From Erwinia tracheiphila (GTDB lineage Bacteria; Pseudomonadota; Gammaproteobacteria; Enterobacterales; Enterobacteriaceae), in NCBI RefSeq assembly GCF_021365465.1, contig NZ_CP089932.1, positions 1,054,001 through 1,118,000 on the forward strand: 64,000 bases of DNA, given 5' to 3'. Under the pieces are notes generated by a model. It was not told the DNA's origin. It did not search any database and worked only from the letters and a program-made list of their open reading frames with translations. This document shows positions 9,253 to 19,868 of the stretch, piece by piece. The position numbers and the translations under genes are program-made. Position 1 is the first letter of the stretch, and each line of letters opens with the position of its first letter.

Positions 9253-11970
9253 ATTTGCGTCACGACCCAATTTACCTAATGGTATTGAATTGAAAAACCA
9301 TCTGATGATGGCACCCATGACAACCTGCACCAGATTCCATGATGGAACGGTCAGCAGTGAGCGTGTGGAATATTATCAGGCGCGAGCGGGCAGTATTGGC
9401 ACGGTAATTGTGGAATGCTGTTTTATTGATGAGTCAGGACGGGCTTTTCCATATGCGACTGGCATCGACAATGATGAAAAAATTGCCGGACTGGCAAAAA
9501 TTGCCCGGGTAATCAAAGCGGAAGGCTCAAAGGCGATCTTGCAGATTTACCACGGGGATCGCATGGTTGACCCGAAACTTATCGGTGAGCGTACACCGGT
9601 GGCACCCAGCGCGCTGGGTGCTGAAGCCGTTGCCGATATGGAGGTGAAGTTTGGTGAAGCCGTACGGCGCACGATTCAGGCTGGTTTTGACGGTGTGGAG
9701 ATTCATGGTGCCAACACCTATTTAATCCGGCAGTTCGGTTCGCCCAATTCCAATCAGCGCGACGACGAGCGGGGCGGTAGCCGTGACAAACGTGCCAGGT
9801 TTCCGCTGGCGGTGCTGGAGATCACCCGGTAGAAAGTCCGCCAGTATGCTGACGATGCCTTCATCGTTGGCTATCGTTTCTCGCCAGAAGAAACAGAGGT
9901 TCCCGGTATTCGCTTTGATGGCACCCTCTGGCTACTGGAAAAGCTGGCACAGTGCGGGCTGTATTATCTGCATTTTTCAATGGGCCGACTGCTCCGTTCT
10001 TCCATCGTGGAGACTGGCGATCCGACACCTTTAATCGATAAATTTCTGGCTAAACAGCCCGGGGTGCTGGCTGAGATCCCTGTTATGGACGTCGGCGGCG
10101 TGGTGAATGAGGCGGATGCGCGGCAGGCACTGGTACATGGTTATGATTTGGTCGCCACAGGCCGTGCCTGTATTGCCTGTCCTGACTGGGCTGATCGCGT
10201 TGCTAATGGCGAAGAACCGGTGCTTTTTATCGACAGTACGCAGCGTAAGGTGAACCACATTCCAGAACCGCTATGGTGTTTCCCGCTGGTAGAGGCGATG
10301 ATTCGGGATACCAGCATGGCCGCTGCAACCTTTAAGCCCGGCACCTTTACAGAGAAAGTGCAGGGCGATGCAGCCGGCTTAACTATCTGCGTTCATCTGG
10401 AAACCGATCATATTACTGACATTGAGCTGATGCCAGGGCTGACAGACGATATTGAATTCACTACCCACTTTGGCGAAATACGTAACCGGATCCTTTCGGC
10501 CAACAGCCCCATGTTGACGCCGTTTCGGGAGCCACCGTGCAGAGTGAAGCGTAAAAAAAGCGGTTTCCAGAACTATGCTCAAATCCACTGCATTACAGCT
10601 GGCGATAACACGGCGATGGCGGCCTTTGATGTGGTGATTGTTGGAAGTGGCGGTGCCTGACTCGCCGTGGTGAGTCAGGTTCATGATGCCGCTGCCGCGT
10701 GCTGATCGTGGAAAAAATGCCGACCCTGGGCGGCAATACTATCAAGGCTTCTGCCGGAATGAATGCGGCAGAAACCCGCTTTCAACGGGTGAAAGGCATT
10801 CAGGACAGCAAGGCAAGCTTTTACGCAGAAATCTTAAAAAGTGGCAAAAATAATCCGGCGCTGCTGCATCGTTTTACAGAGAACAGGCTGCAGGCGATCG
10901 AATGACTGGCAAAGCACTGCATCATGCTCAAGGACATCACCACCGGCGGTATGAGCGTTGATCGTACCCACAGGCCCAGAGATGGATCGGCAGTGGGCAG
11001 CTACCTGATCGGCGGACTGGTACGCAATGTGTTTCGTCGTGATATCACTGTGATGCTTGATACCGCCGTCACCGACATTGAGACCAACCGGGGCGCAGTG
11101 TACGGTGTGCAGCTGTTGAATAATGAAAATGATCGGATAAGTATTCGTACCCGTAGCGTCATTGTGGTGACAGGGGGCTTCAGTGCGAATCACCAGATGG
11201 TGGTAAAATATCGCCCGAATTTGGCCGGGTTTGTTACTATCAACCACAAGGAGGCAACCGGGAGCGGTATTGCGTTACTTGAACAGATTGGTGCGGATAC
11301 GGTGGATATGGGTGAGATTCAGATTCACCCGACGGTGGAGCAAAACAGCGCTTATCTGATTTCGGAATCTATTCGCGGCGGCGGTGCTATCCTCGTTAAT
11401 CAGCAGGGCAATCGCTTCTGCAATGAAATGGAAACCCGCGATCACATCTCGGCACAGATTATCGCGCTGCCGGAGAAACACGCCTGAATAGTCTTTGATG
11501 AAAACGTCAGGGTAAAAATAAAGCAGCCGATGAGTATATTGCCCGGGGTCTTGTGGTCGTTGCGGATTCACCGCGTCGGCTGGGGATGGATCACCATCGC
11601 TTCCTTGCCACACTGGAATGCTACAACGGTTTCGTTGAGCAGCAGGATGACACGGCCTTTGGTCGTAAACGGCGATGCGTCACCCGCTGAAAGCAGCACC
11701 CTTTTACGCAATTCATATCGCGCCCGGCGTCCATCACACCATGGGGGGCGTGACCATCAACGGCGATGCGGCGGTGCTGGATAAACAGCAGCAGGTTATT
11801 CCGGGAGCATTTGCCGCCGGGGAAGTGGTCGGCGGCCTGCACGGTGGTAATGCTGTTGCTGATATTATTCTCTTTGGCATCCTTGCGGGCCAGCAGGCGG
11901 CAAACCGGGCGAAACACTAAGCTCTTGCGCCCCGCCCGCCAGCGAGGCGCACGGTAATAAGGAGACTGAC

Positions 11971-12939
11971 ATGTCCTCTGAGCATCATATTTACAGCTAT
12001 TCTGCCGTGTTGATGGGGTCTCCTATCCTGCTGAAACTGTTCAGGCACGATGAGGCCCTGGCTGCTCATGCGTTCCGCTTAATAAAAAAATATGAAGATC
12101 TGCTGACCGTTAATCGCGCCCGCTCCGAAGTAATGGATATCAATCTTGCGGCTGGACACCATGCGGTGAGGGTCAGCGATCCGGTTTTTGCGCTTATTAA
12201 GTGTGCACTGGCGGCGAGTTTGTTAAAGGATAGCAGCTTTAATCTGACCATCGGACCGCTGGTCAAACGCTGGCGCATTGGTTTTCAGGGTGACAGTGTG
12301 CCGCCGCCGGCTGAGATAGCGGCGTTGTTGCAGCGCACCCGGCCACAGCAGGTTATTCTGGATGATGCCGCACGCACGGTGTTTCTGGCTGAATCCGGCA
12401 TGGAAATTGATCTTGGCGCTATCGCCAAAGGTTTTATTGCTGATCGTGTTCGTGACTATTTACAATCGCAGGGGATAGCACAAGGATTAATTAATCTGGG
12501 TGGCAACGTGCAGACGCTGGGCGCACCGCCGGATGGCTGGTCGGTAGGCCTGAAAAAGCCGTTTGCCGCCGATGATGCGTTGGTGGGTGTTATCACCGTG
12601 CGAGACAAATCCCTGGTGACCTCAGGGGTCTATGAACGCTACTTTGAACAGCATGGCCGACGGTATCATCATATCCTCGATCCCCAAACCGGGTATCCCC
12701 TGGATAATGAGCTGGACAGCGTTACCATTATTTCCACGGACTCACTTGATGGTGACATCTGGAGCACGTTGATTTTTGGCATGGGCGTGAAAAAGGGCTG
12801 TACGCATCTGCGCCTGCAGCCGGGAATTGAAGCGATACTGGTGACCAAACAGCGTGAAGTGATTCTTTCTTCCTCCAGCCAGTTTTCTTTCACCCTGGTG
12901 GACAATCATTACCAGGTCATGACTGGCAGTACTGTCTGA
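11971..12939 (+). CDS. apbE: ApbE-type FMN transferase (flavinyltransferase)
   Basis: ApbE transfers FMN from FAD to a Thr or Ser in a target [DN]xxSGAT motif. The 322-residue product has the family landmarks EIDLGAIAKGFIADRV, GLINLGGNVQTLG and HHILDPQTGYPL. It has no signal peptide or lipobox, so it is the cytoplasmic type, matching a cytoplasmic NADH:fumarate reductase target. It lies 50 bases after the ruined flavoprotein, whose debris still encodes DAVSGAT, and overlaps the 3' end of the convergent regulator remnant by about 20 bases. It appears intact although its obvious partner is dead. Confidence 0.92.
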   Translation: MSSEHHIYSYSAVLMGSPILLKLFRHDEALAAHAFRLIKKYEDLLTVNRARSEVMDINLAAGHHAVRVSDPVFALIKCALAASLLKDSSFNLTIGPLVKRWRIGFQGDSVPPPAEIAALLQRTRPQQVILDDAARTVFLAESGMEIDLGAIAKGFIADRVRDYLQSQGIAQGLINLGGNVQTLGAPPDGWSVGLKKPFAADDALVGVITVRDKSLVTSGVYERYFEQHGRRYHHILDPQTGYPLDNELDSVTIISTDSLDGDIWSTLIFGMGVKKGCTHLRLQPGIEAILVTKQREVILSSSSQFSFTLVDNHYQVMTGSTV

Positions 12940-13640
12940 GCAGTTCATGATGTTCCACCTTGAGGCGGTAATGGTAGACAGGATGTCCGGTCAGACCGTA
13001 GTGGATGGTAGTGAAAAGAATGTCGATCTTCGTTAACCAGATCAAATAGTTGCGGCAGGAAACCCACGAGGCATTTACTGCTGCTGCCAACTCCTCGGTA
13101 GAAAACTCGTTAACGGAATGCGTATCAATCCACTGGCGAAGTGTACGCAGCGTTTGTGGCGTCAGCCCCTTAGGGAGCTTGCGCACATCGGCAATAATCG
13201 GTGTACCGCCGTGAATCAGTCTGTCCACGTCGGCCTGTTGATAATACTGATGCGAGTCAGTCAGTTTCTTTTTCTCCCGCCAGCTGGTTAATGCCTCTTC
13301 GAAACGCGGAAACTGGAGGGGGCTTTAGCAGGCAGCCCACAACGCCATAATGTCTTGATTTCTGAACGCTGGTAACGTCAGAAGCGGATGAAATCACAAT
13401 TACATCAATGGCGGCTACTGCGCTTCGCAGGATCGGTAACAAATCAAGGCCGTTATCCTTCTGCAGATAAATGTCCAGCAGTATTAAATCGATATGCAGC
13501 GCCGGGTTGTTGATCATCTCTTCTGCCTGATGCGGCGTGGCGGCGTGACTAGAGCAGGTAAAACCTGGCACCTGACTGACACAGACGCGGTTCAGTTCGG
13601 CCACTATCGCATCATCGTCAACTATTAATACATTTATCAT
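12917..13640 (-). pseudogene. CitB/DcuR-type response regulator, frameshifted
   Basis: The first part (from 13640) is a receiver domain with acidic pocket VDDD, phosphoacceptor in LILLDIYLQ, VISSASD and the switch lysine in LKP. A frameshift at about 13318-13325 (a run of G/C bases) separates it from the C-terminal half, which reads LPKGLTPQTLRTLRQWID and an HTH (FSTEELAAAVNASWVSCRNY) as in CitB, DcuR and DpiA. Rejoining the frames gives a normal ~240-residue regulator. Its start overlaps the stop of the kinase remnant (ATGA). It probably once sensed a C4-dicarboxylate or citrate signal for this locus. Confidence 0.8.
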
Positions 13641-13975
13641 GCACTTTTCCTTCCGCTGCTCCAGGGGGACTGTACAAAAAATTGGGTAAACACACCCGGC
13701 TCGGATTCAACGGTAAGCGTGCCGCCAGGTTGTTCTGCCTGTTGTCGCGGAAGAGTTAAGCTCACGCCGTGCTCGCCGCCTTTAGTGGAGAATCCTTTCT
13801 GAAAAATTGTCTCAATATGTTCAGGGGCGATGCCGGGGCTATCGTCGCTGACTTCACATCCCAGCCAGCCATCCTGATAGTGCAGCAGCACGCTGACTTC
13901 ACCGTCGGACTGTTCTGATAAGGCCTCTAATTTTTTTATGATGGAAACAAATGGATCATTTTCGGGGGTGGCCTG
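13637..13975 (-). pseudogene. CitA/DcuS-type sensor kinase, C-terminal ATPase fragment
   Basis: Only the last ~110 residues of the kinase survive: a HATPase_c segment with LHYQDGWLGCEVSDDSPGI (G1 box), FQKGFSTKGG and a degraded GVGLTLARQ-like G2 box. The sensor, PAS and dimerisation domains (over 400 residues in this family) are gone, replaced by RpiR-family remnant sequence at about 13975. It sits immediately upstream of the response regulator, as normal for the pair. Confidence 0.75.
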
Positions 13976-14816
13976 AGGTGATATACGCACCTGATTCAAT
14001 CAGATAGCGTTCTGCATTCTCGATTTTGCCCTCGGCATCATGGCCATAGCGGGCGAAAAGCATGGACAAAAGGCATTCTGCCAGCGCCATACCCGACACC
14101 ACTGGCTGGAAAAATGAAGTGCTGCCCACTGAAAACAGTAACGTGCATTCAGCCGCCTGCGCTAAAGGAGAAGCCAGCGAGTCAGTGATGGCGATAATAC
14201 GCGCATTGGCTTTGACCGCGGTATCCAGCACCGCCAGCGACTCACGGGAATAGGGTGCGAAGCTGGTTATCAGCAGACAATCTTTGGCGGTCAGTTCTCG
14301 GGTAAAGACTTCGATATTGCCTGCCAGTCCGTCAATCAGTGAGGCCTGACGATTGAACCATCTGTAGGCATAGAAAAGTGACCAGGCAACGGGGAATATC
14401 GCGAAAGCCACAGATATAGACGCTATCCCCCTCATCCAGCACGGTGATAGCCTGCTGTATTTTTTGTTGGTTTTCCGAATGTGTAAACGTCAGGCTGGCC
14501 TGATATGCGTGAAAAACCTCGTTGTATCATTCAGGTTGCGTGCCTTTGGCGAGGAGTTTTTCCGCTTTGGCAGCGTAAGTATCATTATGCAGCCCATGTC
14601 GTTAATCATGGCGCTTTTAAGCTCTCCCCATCCATGATAACCGAGGCGTTGTGCAAGCCGCAGTCGCGTGGCGTGCTTGAGGTCGCCTTCAGCGCCAAAG
14701 GCCCGTATGGATTGCACCACCAGCCTGTTAGCATGTTGCAGAATGAATTTGGCGACGCACTGGAATTCTGGCGAAAGTGAGTTGAACTGTTCGACAATTT
14801 TTTCTCGTGGATTCAT
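13956..14816 (-). pseudogene. RpiR-family SIS-domain regulator, frameshifted
   Basis: The N-terminal part (from 14816) is an RpiR helix-turn-helix (EKIVEQFNSLSPEFQCVAKF, ATRLRLAQRLGYHGWGELK). Frameshifts near 14510-14590 and 14435 break it before the sugar-phosphate-binding SIS domain (CLLITSFAPYSRESLAVLD, IIAITDSLASPLAQAAECTL). The C-terminus is cut by the junction with the kinase remnant. RpiR regulators respond to phosphosugars; the target here is unknown. Confidence 0.75.
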
Positions 14817-15203
14817 ATCATTAAAGATTTTCTACAGGCGGGAAAAGTAGGACGCCGCGGTCATCCCGGATAAGTTGATATAAACACATTTGCACTGAAT
14901 AGAAAAACACAGACTGCCATGAGCGATAGCGTTGAATGATAAAGCAGTAAGCATTGGGTAAATACACAGCGTGGCAACCACGCGCGATTTTTAGAGGCAC
15001 AGTACGCCGCCAGTGCTGACCTCGCGTGATAAGAGGCCTGTGACGTTAGCTAACAGGCCAGCGGCCTGATGCAGATGAAATACCGAACTGGCGAGATGCG
15101 CAATCACGCCAATGCAAGCGTTCAGCACCCGACACGTTTTCCTGCAAAGGATGAGCCTTAATAAGGCTGCTACAGAAGGAAGAGCCGGGCTGAAGCGCAT
15201 TTT
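14817..15203. other. no gene seen
   Basis: A 387-base stretch between the RpiR remnant and ulaR with no family-like frame and no clear regulatory structure. Confidence 0.4.
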
Positions 15204-15959
15204 TTAAACCAGAATAACCTGAACGCCTTTATCACGAAGTTTGGTTATTACAGAGGTATCTGCATCTTCACCGGTAATCAGGATATCGATCTGCTCACTG
15301 CGACTGAACAACATGCCAGCGCGCTGACCCACTTTAGTGCTGTCGACCAAAACCACGAGTTTACCCACGTAGTTCAGCATTTTTTGCTCTGCCATCGCGG
15401 TGAGCATATCCGTTTTATATAAACCATCCTGGGTTAATCCTGCACCGCTGGTATACATCCAATGGCCGGCATACTGGCTGGCATCGCCATCCTGGGGAGC
15501 CAGGGTAATGGCCTGACTTTTATGATATTGCCCCCCCATGATCACTACACTTTCGTGTTCTTGTTCAATAAGATAATTAGCTAGCGGCAAATAGTTAGTG
15601 ATTACCTGGATCTCTTTCCCGCTGATTTCCTGTCCCAGTAAAAAGGCCGTTGAACCACAGTTTATCACCACACTTTCACTGGGCTTGCAAAGCCGTGCAG
15701 CGGCTTTGGTAATGCGTATTTTTTCGTCAAGATTATCGGTTTGATGAATATTAAGCGGTGTCCAGTTCTGGCGAGGCAACGTAACAGCTTCAGCACCGTT
15801 ACGCACTTTACGTAATTTTCCCAGTTCGTTAAGTTTGGTGATATCGCGCCGTGCAGTGGCGGGGGAAATAGCAAAACTCTCGATCACGTCATTGACAGAA
15901 ATATGTCCCATGCGCTGAAGCAGCTCAAGGATCGCATTATGGCGCTGTAATTCCGTCAT
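15204..15959 (-). CDS. ulaR: ascorbate-utilisation repressor
   Basis: A DeoR-family repressor of 251 residues, the E. coli UlaR length, that in E. coli is inactivated by L-ascorbate 6-phosphate and controls ulaG and ulaABCDEF. The N-terminal HTH ([20 protein letters not shown] and [13 protein letters not shown]) is followed by the sugar-phosphate sensor domain ([44 protein letters not shown]). It lies about 100 bases downstream of ulaG in the same direction. Intact. Confidence 0.95.
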   Translation of the reverse strand: MTELQRHNAILELLQRMGHISVNDVIESFAISPATARRDITKLNELGKLRKVRNGAEAVTLPRQNWTPLNIHQTDNLDEKIRITKAAARLCKPSESVVINCGSTAFLLGQEISGKEIQVITNYLPLANYLIEQEHESVVIMGGQYHKSQAITLAPQDGDASQYAGHWMYTSGAGLTQDGLYKTDMLTAMAEQKMLNYVGKLVVLVDSTKVGQRAGMLFSRSEQIDILITGEDADTSVITKLRDKGVQVILV

Positions 15960-16031
15960 GATAACTCCGCAGAAAGTGAGTGTTTTTCGTGATTATAATT
16001 GAGCAAAGAAATCATTCAATATTCATTTCAT

Positions 16032-16060
16032 AAACGGGCGGGAGTAACTTCCGCCCGTTT
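16032..16060 (-). terminator. terminator after ulaG
   Basis: AAACGGGCGG-N9-CCGCCCGTTT is a perfect 10-bp-stem hairpin 4 bases beyond the ulaG stop, with the flanking A/T bases serving as the U-tract. Confidence 0.7.
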
Positions 16061-16064
16061 ATGC

Positions 16065-17129
16065 TTACAGGAAGGCCTTGAAAGGTAAATCAGGGGCGAT
16101 GGTAAAGCAGTCATCAAACCCTCTGGGATAATGATATTCAAGGTTGTCTTTATCATCAGGATAAGTGAATTTACCGCCAACCTGCCAGATGTAGGGCTTG
16201 AAACCGTATTGCAGGCGATCTTTTTTCATTTCCCACAGCTGACGAATTTCCTGCGGATCGGCCTGGAAGTTTGACCAGATATCATGATGGAAAGGAATAA
16301 CAACGTTAGTATTCAAAGATTCAGCCATACGTAAAATATCAACGCTGGTCATTTTATCCGTGACGCCCCGAGGGTTTTCACCGTAAGAGCCCAGCGCCAC
16401 GTCGATCTTATACTCGTTGCCATGTTGCGCATACGTATTGGAATAGTGTGAGTCACCGCTGTGATAAAGATTACCGCCGGGAGTTTTAAACAGATAATTG
16501 ACGGCACGTTCATCCATGGTATCAGGCAGTTTTCCTGCTGCAATTTGATCGGGAGGGAGCGTAATCAGCACGGTGCGATCAAAAGAATCCAGCGCGTGAA
16601 TGTCAACATCCTTAATACGTACGACTTTGCCCGGTTTCATTACGATACAGCGCTCCGCCGGAACACCCCAGCTTATCCACAGGTCGACACAGGTTTGTGG
16701 GCCAATAAACGGCACGCTGGATGCGCAGTTTTGCATGACGGCGGCGGCAACGTTGACATCGATATGATCGTTGTGATCGTGCGTAGCCAGAACGGCATCA
16801 ATTTCCCTGATGGCAAAAGGATCAACTACAAAAGGGGTGGTTCTCAGGTTTGGTTGCAGCTTTTGACAGCCCGCCATGCGCTGCATCTGATGCCCCTTTT
16901 TCATCAACGCCTCAGCATGGTTTTTTTTACCTACCCCGCACCACAGATCGACACAAAGATTTGCACCGCCTTCGCTCTTCAGCCAGATGCCGGTACAGCC
17001 CAGCCACCACATAGTGAATGTACCCGCAGCGACCCGCTCCTGCTCGATCTCTTCATTTAGCCAGGTTCCCCATTCTGGAAACGTATTAAGTATCCATGAT
17101 TCGCGACTAATGGTTTCAACTTTGCTCAT
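16065..17129 (-). CDS. ulaG: L-ascorbate 6-phosphate lactonase
   Basis: UlaG opens the lactone of L-ascorbate 6-phosphate to 3-keto-L-gulonate 6-phosphate in the cytosol. The 354-residue length is that of E. coli UlaG. The metallo-beta-lactamase metal motif HDHNDH (in [14 protein letters not shown]) and the further ligand loops HSGDSHYSN and IPFHHDIW are present. It is transcribed divergently from ulaA across a 385-base control region, the standard arrangement. Intact. Confidence 0.96.
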   Translation of the reverse strand: MSKVETISRESWILNTFPEWGTWLNEEIEQERVAAGTFTMWWLGCTGIWLKSEGGANLCVDLWCGVGKKNHAEALMKKGHQMQRMAGCQKLQPNLRTTPFVVDPFAIREIDAVLATHDHNDHIDVNVAAAVMQNCASSVPFIGPQTCVDLWISWGVPAERCIVMKPGKVVRIKDVDIHALDSFDRTVLITLPPDQIAAGKLPDTMDERAVNYLFKTPGGNLYHSGDSHYSNTYAQHGNEYKIDVALGSYGENPRGVTDKMTSVDILRMAESLNTNVVIPFHHDIWSNFQADPQEIRQLWEMKKDRLQYGFKPYIWQVGGKFTYPDDKDNLEYHYPRGFDDCFTIAPDLPFKAFL

Positions 17130-17514
17130 GTTAATCCCTTATCGGTGTCAGATATTATTTGTAATCATAAATGATCATTTCGTGATTTTCATGGCCAGGA
17201 TAACATTGCAAATAATCGAATGCAATTGCGATTGCTTACATTATATTGTTTTATATGATGTTAACGGTTTTAGCTATAAGTTAATTTTCATCGTTTCTGA
17301 TTTTGTTTTTTGTATATATTTGAGATTGAGCAGGTTTTTTAGCATTTTTCAGCAGATTGCAATCCGGTGTCTTGCGATTATGATCACAAATAATCATTTT
17401 TAATCTTTTAATGATTTTGTGTCGACGATAAAGTGCCTGACATCCCGGTTTAGTGTGTGATCGTGAAATCAGGCGTGGTGCCTGCACAAAGTGCCGGGGG
17501 TAACGGAGATCAAT
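17130..17514. promoter_or_regulatory. ulaG-ulaA divergent control region
   Basis: AT-rich and without genes. It contains a perfect 12-bp palindrome AAATGATCATTT at 17169-17180 and related ATGATCAcaaATAATCATTT sequence at 17380-17400, plus AATGATT repeats at about 17409. These are plausible UlaR operators, since E. coli UlaR binds several sites in this interval together with CRP and IHF. The assignment is by position and symmetry only. Confidence 0.45.
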
Positions 17515-18199
17515 ATGGAATGGCTCTACACCGTATTCACCGTTTTTTTTGATCAGGTAATGACCAATGCGCCTTTGCTGTTGGGCATTGTGACAATGCT
17601 GGGATACATCCTGCTCAGAAAAAGCATCAGCGTGGTAGTTAAAGGCACAATAAAAACCATTATCGGTTTTATGTTACTTGGTGCCGGATCCGGCATTTTG
17701 ACGGGAACTTTCAAGCCGTTGGTGGTCAAGTTATCTGAGATTTATGGCATTAATGGCGCAATATCCGATACCTATGCCTCAATGATGGCAACGGTTGAAC
17801 ATATGGGGGAGGCATACAGCTGGGTTGGTTATGCCGTGCTGATTGCACTTGCGCTGAACATTCTTTATGTCTTTTTGCGTCGGGTGACGGGCATACGCAC
17901 CATCATGCTCACCGGGCATATTATGTTCCAGCAGGCGGGGTTGATTGCGGTGTTTTTCTACATCCTTGGCTATCCAATGTGGACCACCATTTGGGCAACG
18001 GCCATCCTGGTTTCGCTGTATTGGGGGATCACCGCCAATATGATGTTCATGGTTAGGAAACTGAATCATCGTTTTAAAAATTTCCTGACCATGAGCAGCA
18101 GTGTCTGTAATGCAGTAATGATGTGCCATCGGGAACGTTATGGTCATAAAATGGCATTTGCGGCGCGTTTTTAACCTGAAAGCTGTTTTTCAGACGCAC

Positions 18200-19414
18200 T
18201 TATCCCGCAGTCTGTGCCAGAAGCCATCGTTTCCGGTCGATGTTATGCAGTCTTTCTGCCACCAACTCCGACGCGTGCCTCCCGGCCTGCGCACTGCTGA
18301 AGCGCAGTCGGTTGCCGCACAGAATGCATTTGTACGGATCCGTGCGCAGAAATTCTTTCATCAGCGCGGCGAAGCCGGGCTTCTCCGGTTTTTTCCGCGC
18401 TTCCATCTCCAGGGCTTCATACACCTTCGGCAGCAGGCTACCCCGTTTACGGTTTGATAAAAAACCGTAATAACGCACCATCTTAAAATGCTTCGCCGGG
18501 ATATGGCTGATATAACGTCCGATCATATCTTCCTGCGTCAGCGTCTGCTGCCGGTACTGCTGCGTACGGTGGTCGTAATAGTGGTGCACCACCGCGCCGC
18601 CGCTGTAGTGCCTCAGCTTCGCCGCCGACACGGGGGGCCGTTTCAGGTACCGGCCCAGATATTTGACGCTCCGCCAGGCCCCCCGGGTCTTCTTCGCGAA
18701 GTGGACCTTCCAGCGGCGCCCGTACTGCGCCTGCAGATAGCGCAGCCACTGTTTTTTGTCGTGGATATGCCCCAGCCCCGGCAGCCTGCCGGGGTTAATC
18801 AGGTCATAGCTGTGGCGCAGCAGCCGGATGACGGCTCCGCGCCAGATTTCCTCCACGGCATGCTTTTTAAAGAAGAGGTCGCGCCATACGCCGTGTTTAA
18901 TATCAAGCCCGCCGCGGGTGACGGAGAGATGAATGTGGGGATGCTGGTTGAGCTGGCGACCGTAGGTGTGCAGGGCGCAGAAGATACCGACTTCCACACC
19001 CTGTTTTCTGGCCCAGCGGAGCATGGCGCGGGTGGCTGCGCGGAACAGGGCATTGAGCAGAGGCCAGTTATTGTTGAAAAAGGGCCACAGCAGATGGGGC
19101 ATGGTGAAGGTGATATGCTGCCAGTCGCAGTCGGGCAGAATTTGCTGTTGCTCTGTAATCCACTGCTCCGTGGCCTTATGTCCGCAGGAGCTGCAGCCTT
19201 TTGATTTACAGGTCTGGCAGAAGAAGCGGGTGTGGGTGCAGTCCGGGGAGGCGCAGCAGTATCGCTTCACCCCCATGGCAGCAGTGCCGCAGGCGAGCAT
19301 GCGCTCGACGCAGAGTACGGTCCAGGGGCTGAGGGTATCCCCGTGTTTATCCATATACCGGTTCCAGGCGTCATCAGTGGTGAACAGCAGTTTTGCCGGG
19401 CGCGGGATATACAT
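18200..19414 (-). CDS. IS91-family Y2 transposase
   Basis: A 404-residue rolling-circle transposase. The N-terminal zinc-binding region (YCCASPDCTH, FCQTCKSKGCSSCGHK) is followed by the HUH motif in NQHPHIHLSVTRGG and the paired catalytic tyrosines in VKYLGRYLKRPP (Tyr-x3-Tyr). It is identical in protein sequence to the copy at 54277-55491. Intact. Confidence 0.95.
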   Translation of the reverse strand: MYIPRPAKLLFTTDDAWNRYMDKHGDTLSPWTVLCVERMLACGTAAMGVKRYCCASPDCTHTRFFCQTCKSKGCSSCGHKATEQWITEQQQILPDCDWQHITFTMPHLLWPFFNNNWPLLNALFRAATRAMLRWARKQGVEVGIFCALHTYGRQLNQHPHIHLSVTRGGLDIKHGVWRDLFFKKHAVEEIWRGAVIRLLRHSYDLINPGRLPGLGHIHDKKQWLRYLQAQYGRRWKVHFAKKTRGAWRSVKYLGRYLKRPPVSAAKLRHYSGGAVVHHYYDHRTQQYRQQTLTQEDMIGRYISHIPAKHFKMVRYYGFLSNRKRGSLLPKVYEALEMEARKKPEKPGFAALMKEFLRTDPYKCILCGNRLRFSSAQAGRHASELVAERLHNIDRKRWLLAQTAG

Positions 19415-19422
19415 GCGGCGGA

Positions 19423-19868
19423 TTATCGCTCTGCAGTGGCACCGGTATTATAGTGCCAGTCGTCACAGTCATCGGCCCAGTTGTCGGTGTGTTTATCCCA
19501 GGGAGCGAAGGTCACCGGCAGCATGCCGGATTCTGTGGCGATAATAAACACATCGGCTGGCATGGACTCAAGGACGACATCGCCGTCGGGTGAGTCAGGC
19601 GGCTCAAAGCCGCGGATGATGCAGACGAGAGGCGGGTCGAAGTGTGTATCGAGGAAAAACTGTGGCCCCAGGTGGACACAGTGACGAATGGCATCCTGCG
19701 GAGTGTCGTAAAAAACTCGTCGGGGTCGTCATAATCGCTCCGGGGCGGAATGGACACCAGAAAACGCTTAGGATATCCGGGTATAGCGCGTCGGGACGAG
19801 GGCGTGGGTTTACGCTTTCTGGGGGCTTTGCTACGGGCAATGTGAATGATTTCCTGAGAAATTAACAT
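19423..19868 (-). pseudogene. IS91-element accessory ORF, frameshifted copy
   Basis: The 148-residue frame intact at 55500-55946 is broken here by loss of one A in the run at about 19710-19715, giving a shifted ending. Function unknown. Confidence 0.8.

Larger units (their letters stand above)
8502..9267 (+). mobile_element. IS1 copy A, complete, with 9-bp target duplication
   Basis: The 766-bp element has terminal GGTCGTGACG and its inverted complement CGTCACGACC. It is bracketed by a 9-bp direct repeat CAATTTACC (8493-8501 and 9268-9276), the usual IS1 target duplication, so this is a simple insertion into the flavoprotein gene near codon 14. Confidence 0.95.
8461..11920 (+). pseudogene. 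NADH:fumarate-reductase-like multidomain flavoprotein, broken by IS1
   Basis: Without the IS1 and one 9-bp duplication the reading runs MRNNLRIFSLFNLPNGIELK and covers about 895 codons. In order it shows an old-yellow-enzyme-like NADH:flavin oxidoreductase domain (MMAPMTTCTRFHDG, GFDGVEIHGANTYL), an FMN_bind domain (GTFTEKVQGDAAG) and a fumarate-reductase/FAD_binding_2 domain (AFDVVIVGSGGA, then THRPRDGSAVGSYL, PGVHHTMGGVTINGD). This is the architecture of the cytoplasmic, ApbE-flavinylated NADH:fumarate oxidoreductase described in Klebsiella. A shifted frame at 10516-10536 encodes DAVSGAT, the flavinylation motif. Stops (for example 9830-9832), frameshifts and IS1 abolish it. The modifying enzyme ApbE follows intact. 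Confidence 0.85.

Noticed and set aside
18488..19204. Forward 238-codon frame inside the IS91-family elements (also at 54565-55281)
   Set aside because: It lies antisense to the conserved Y2 transposase and has no family features.
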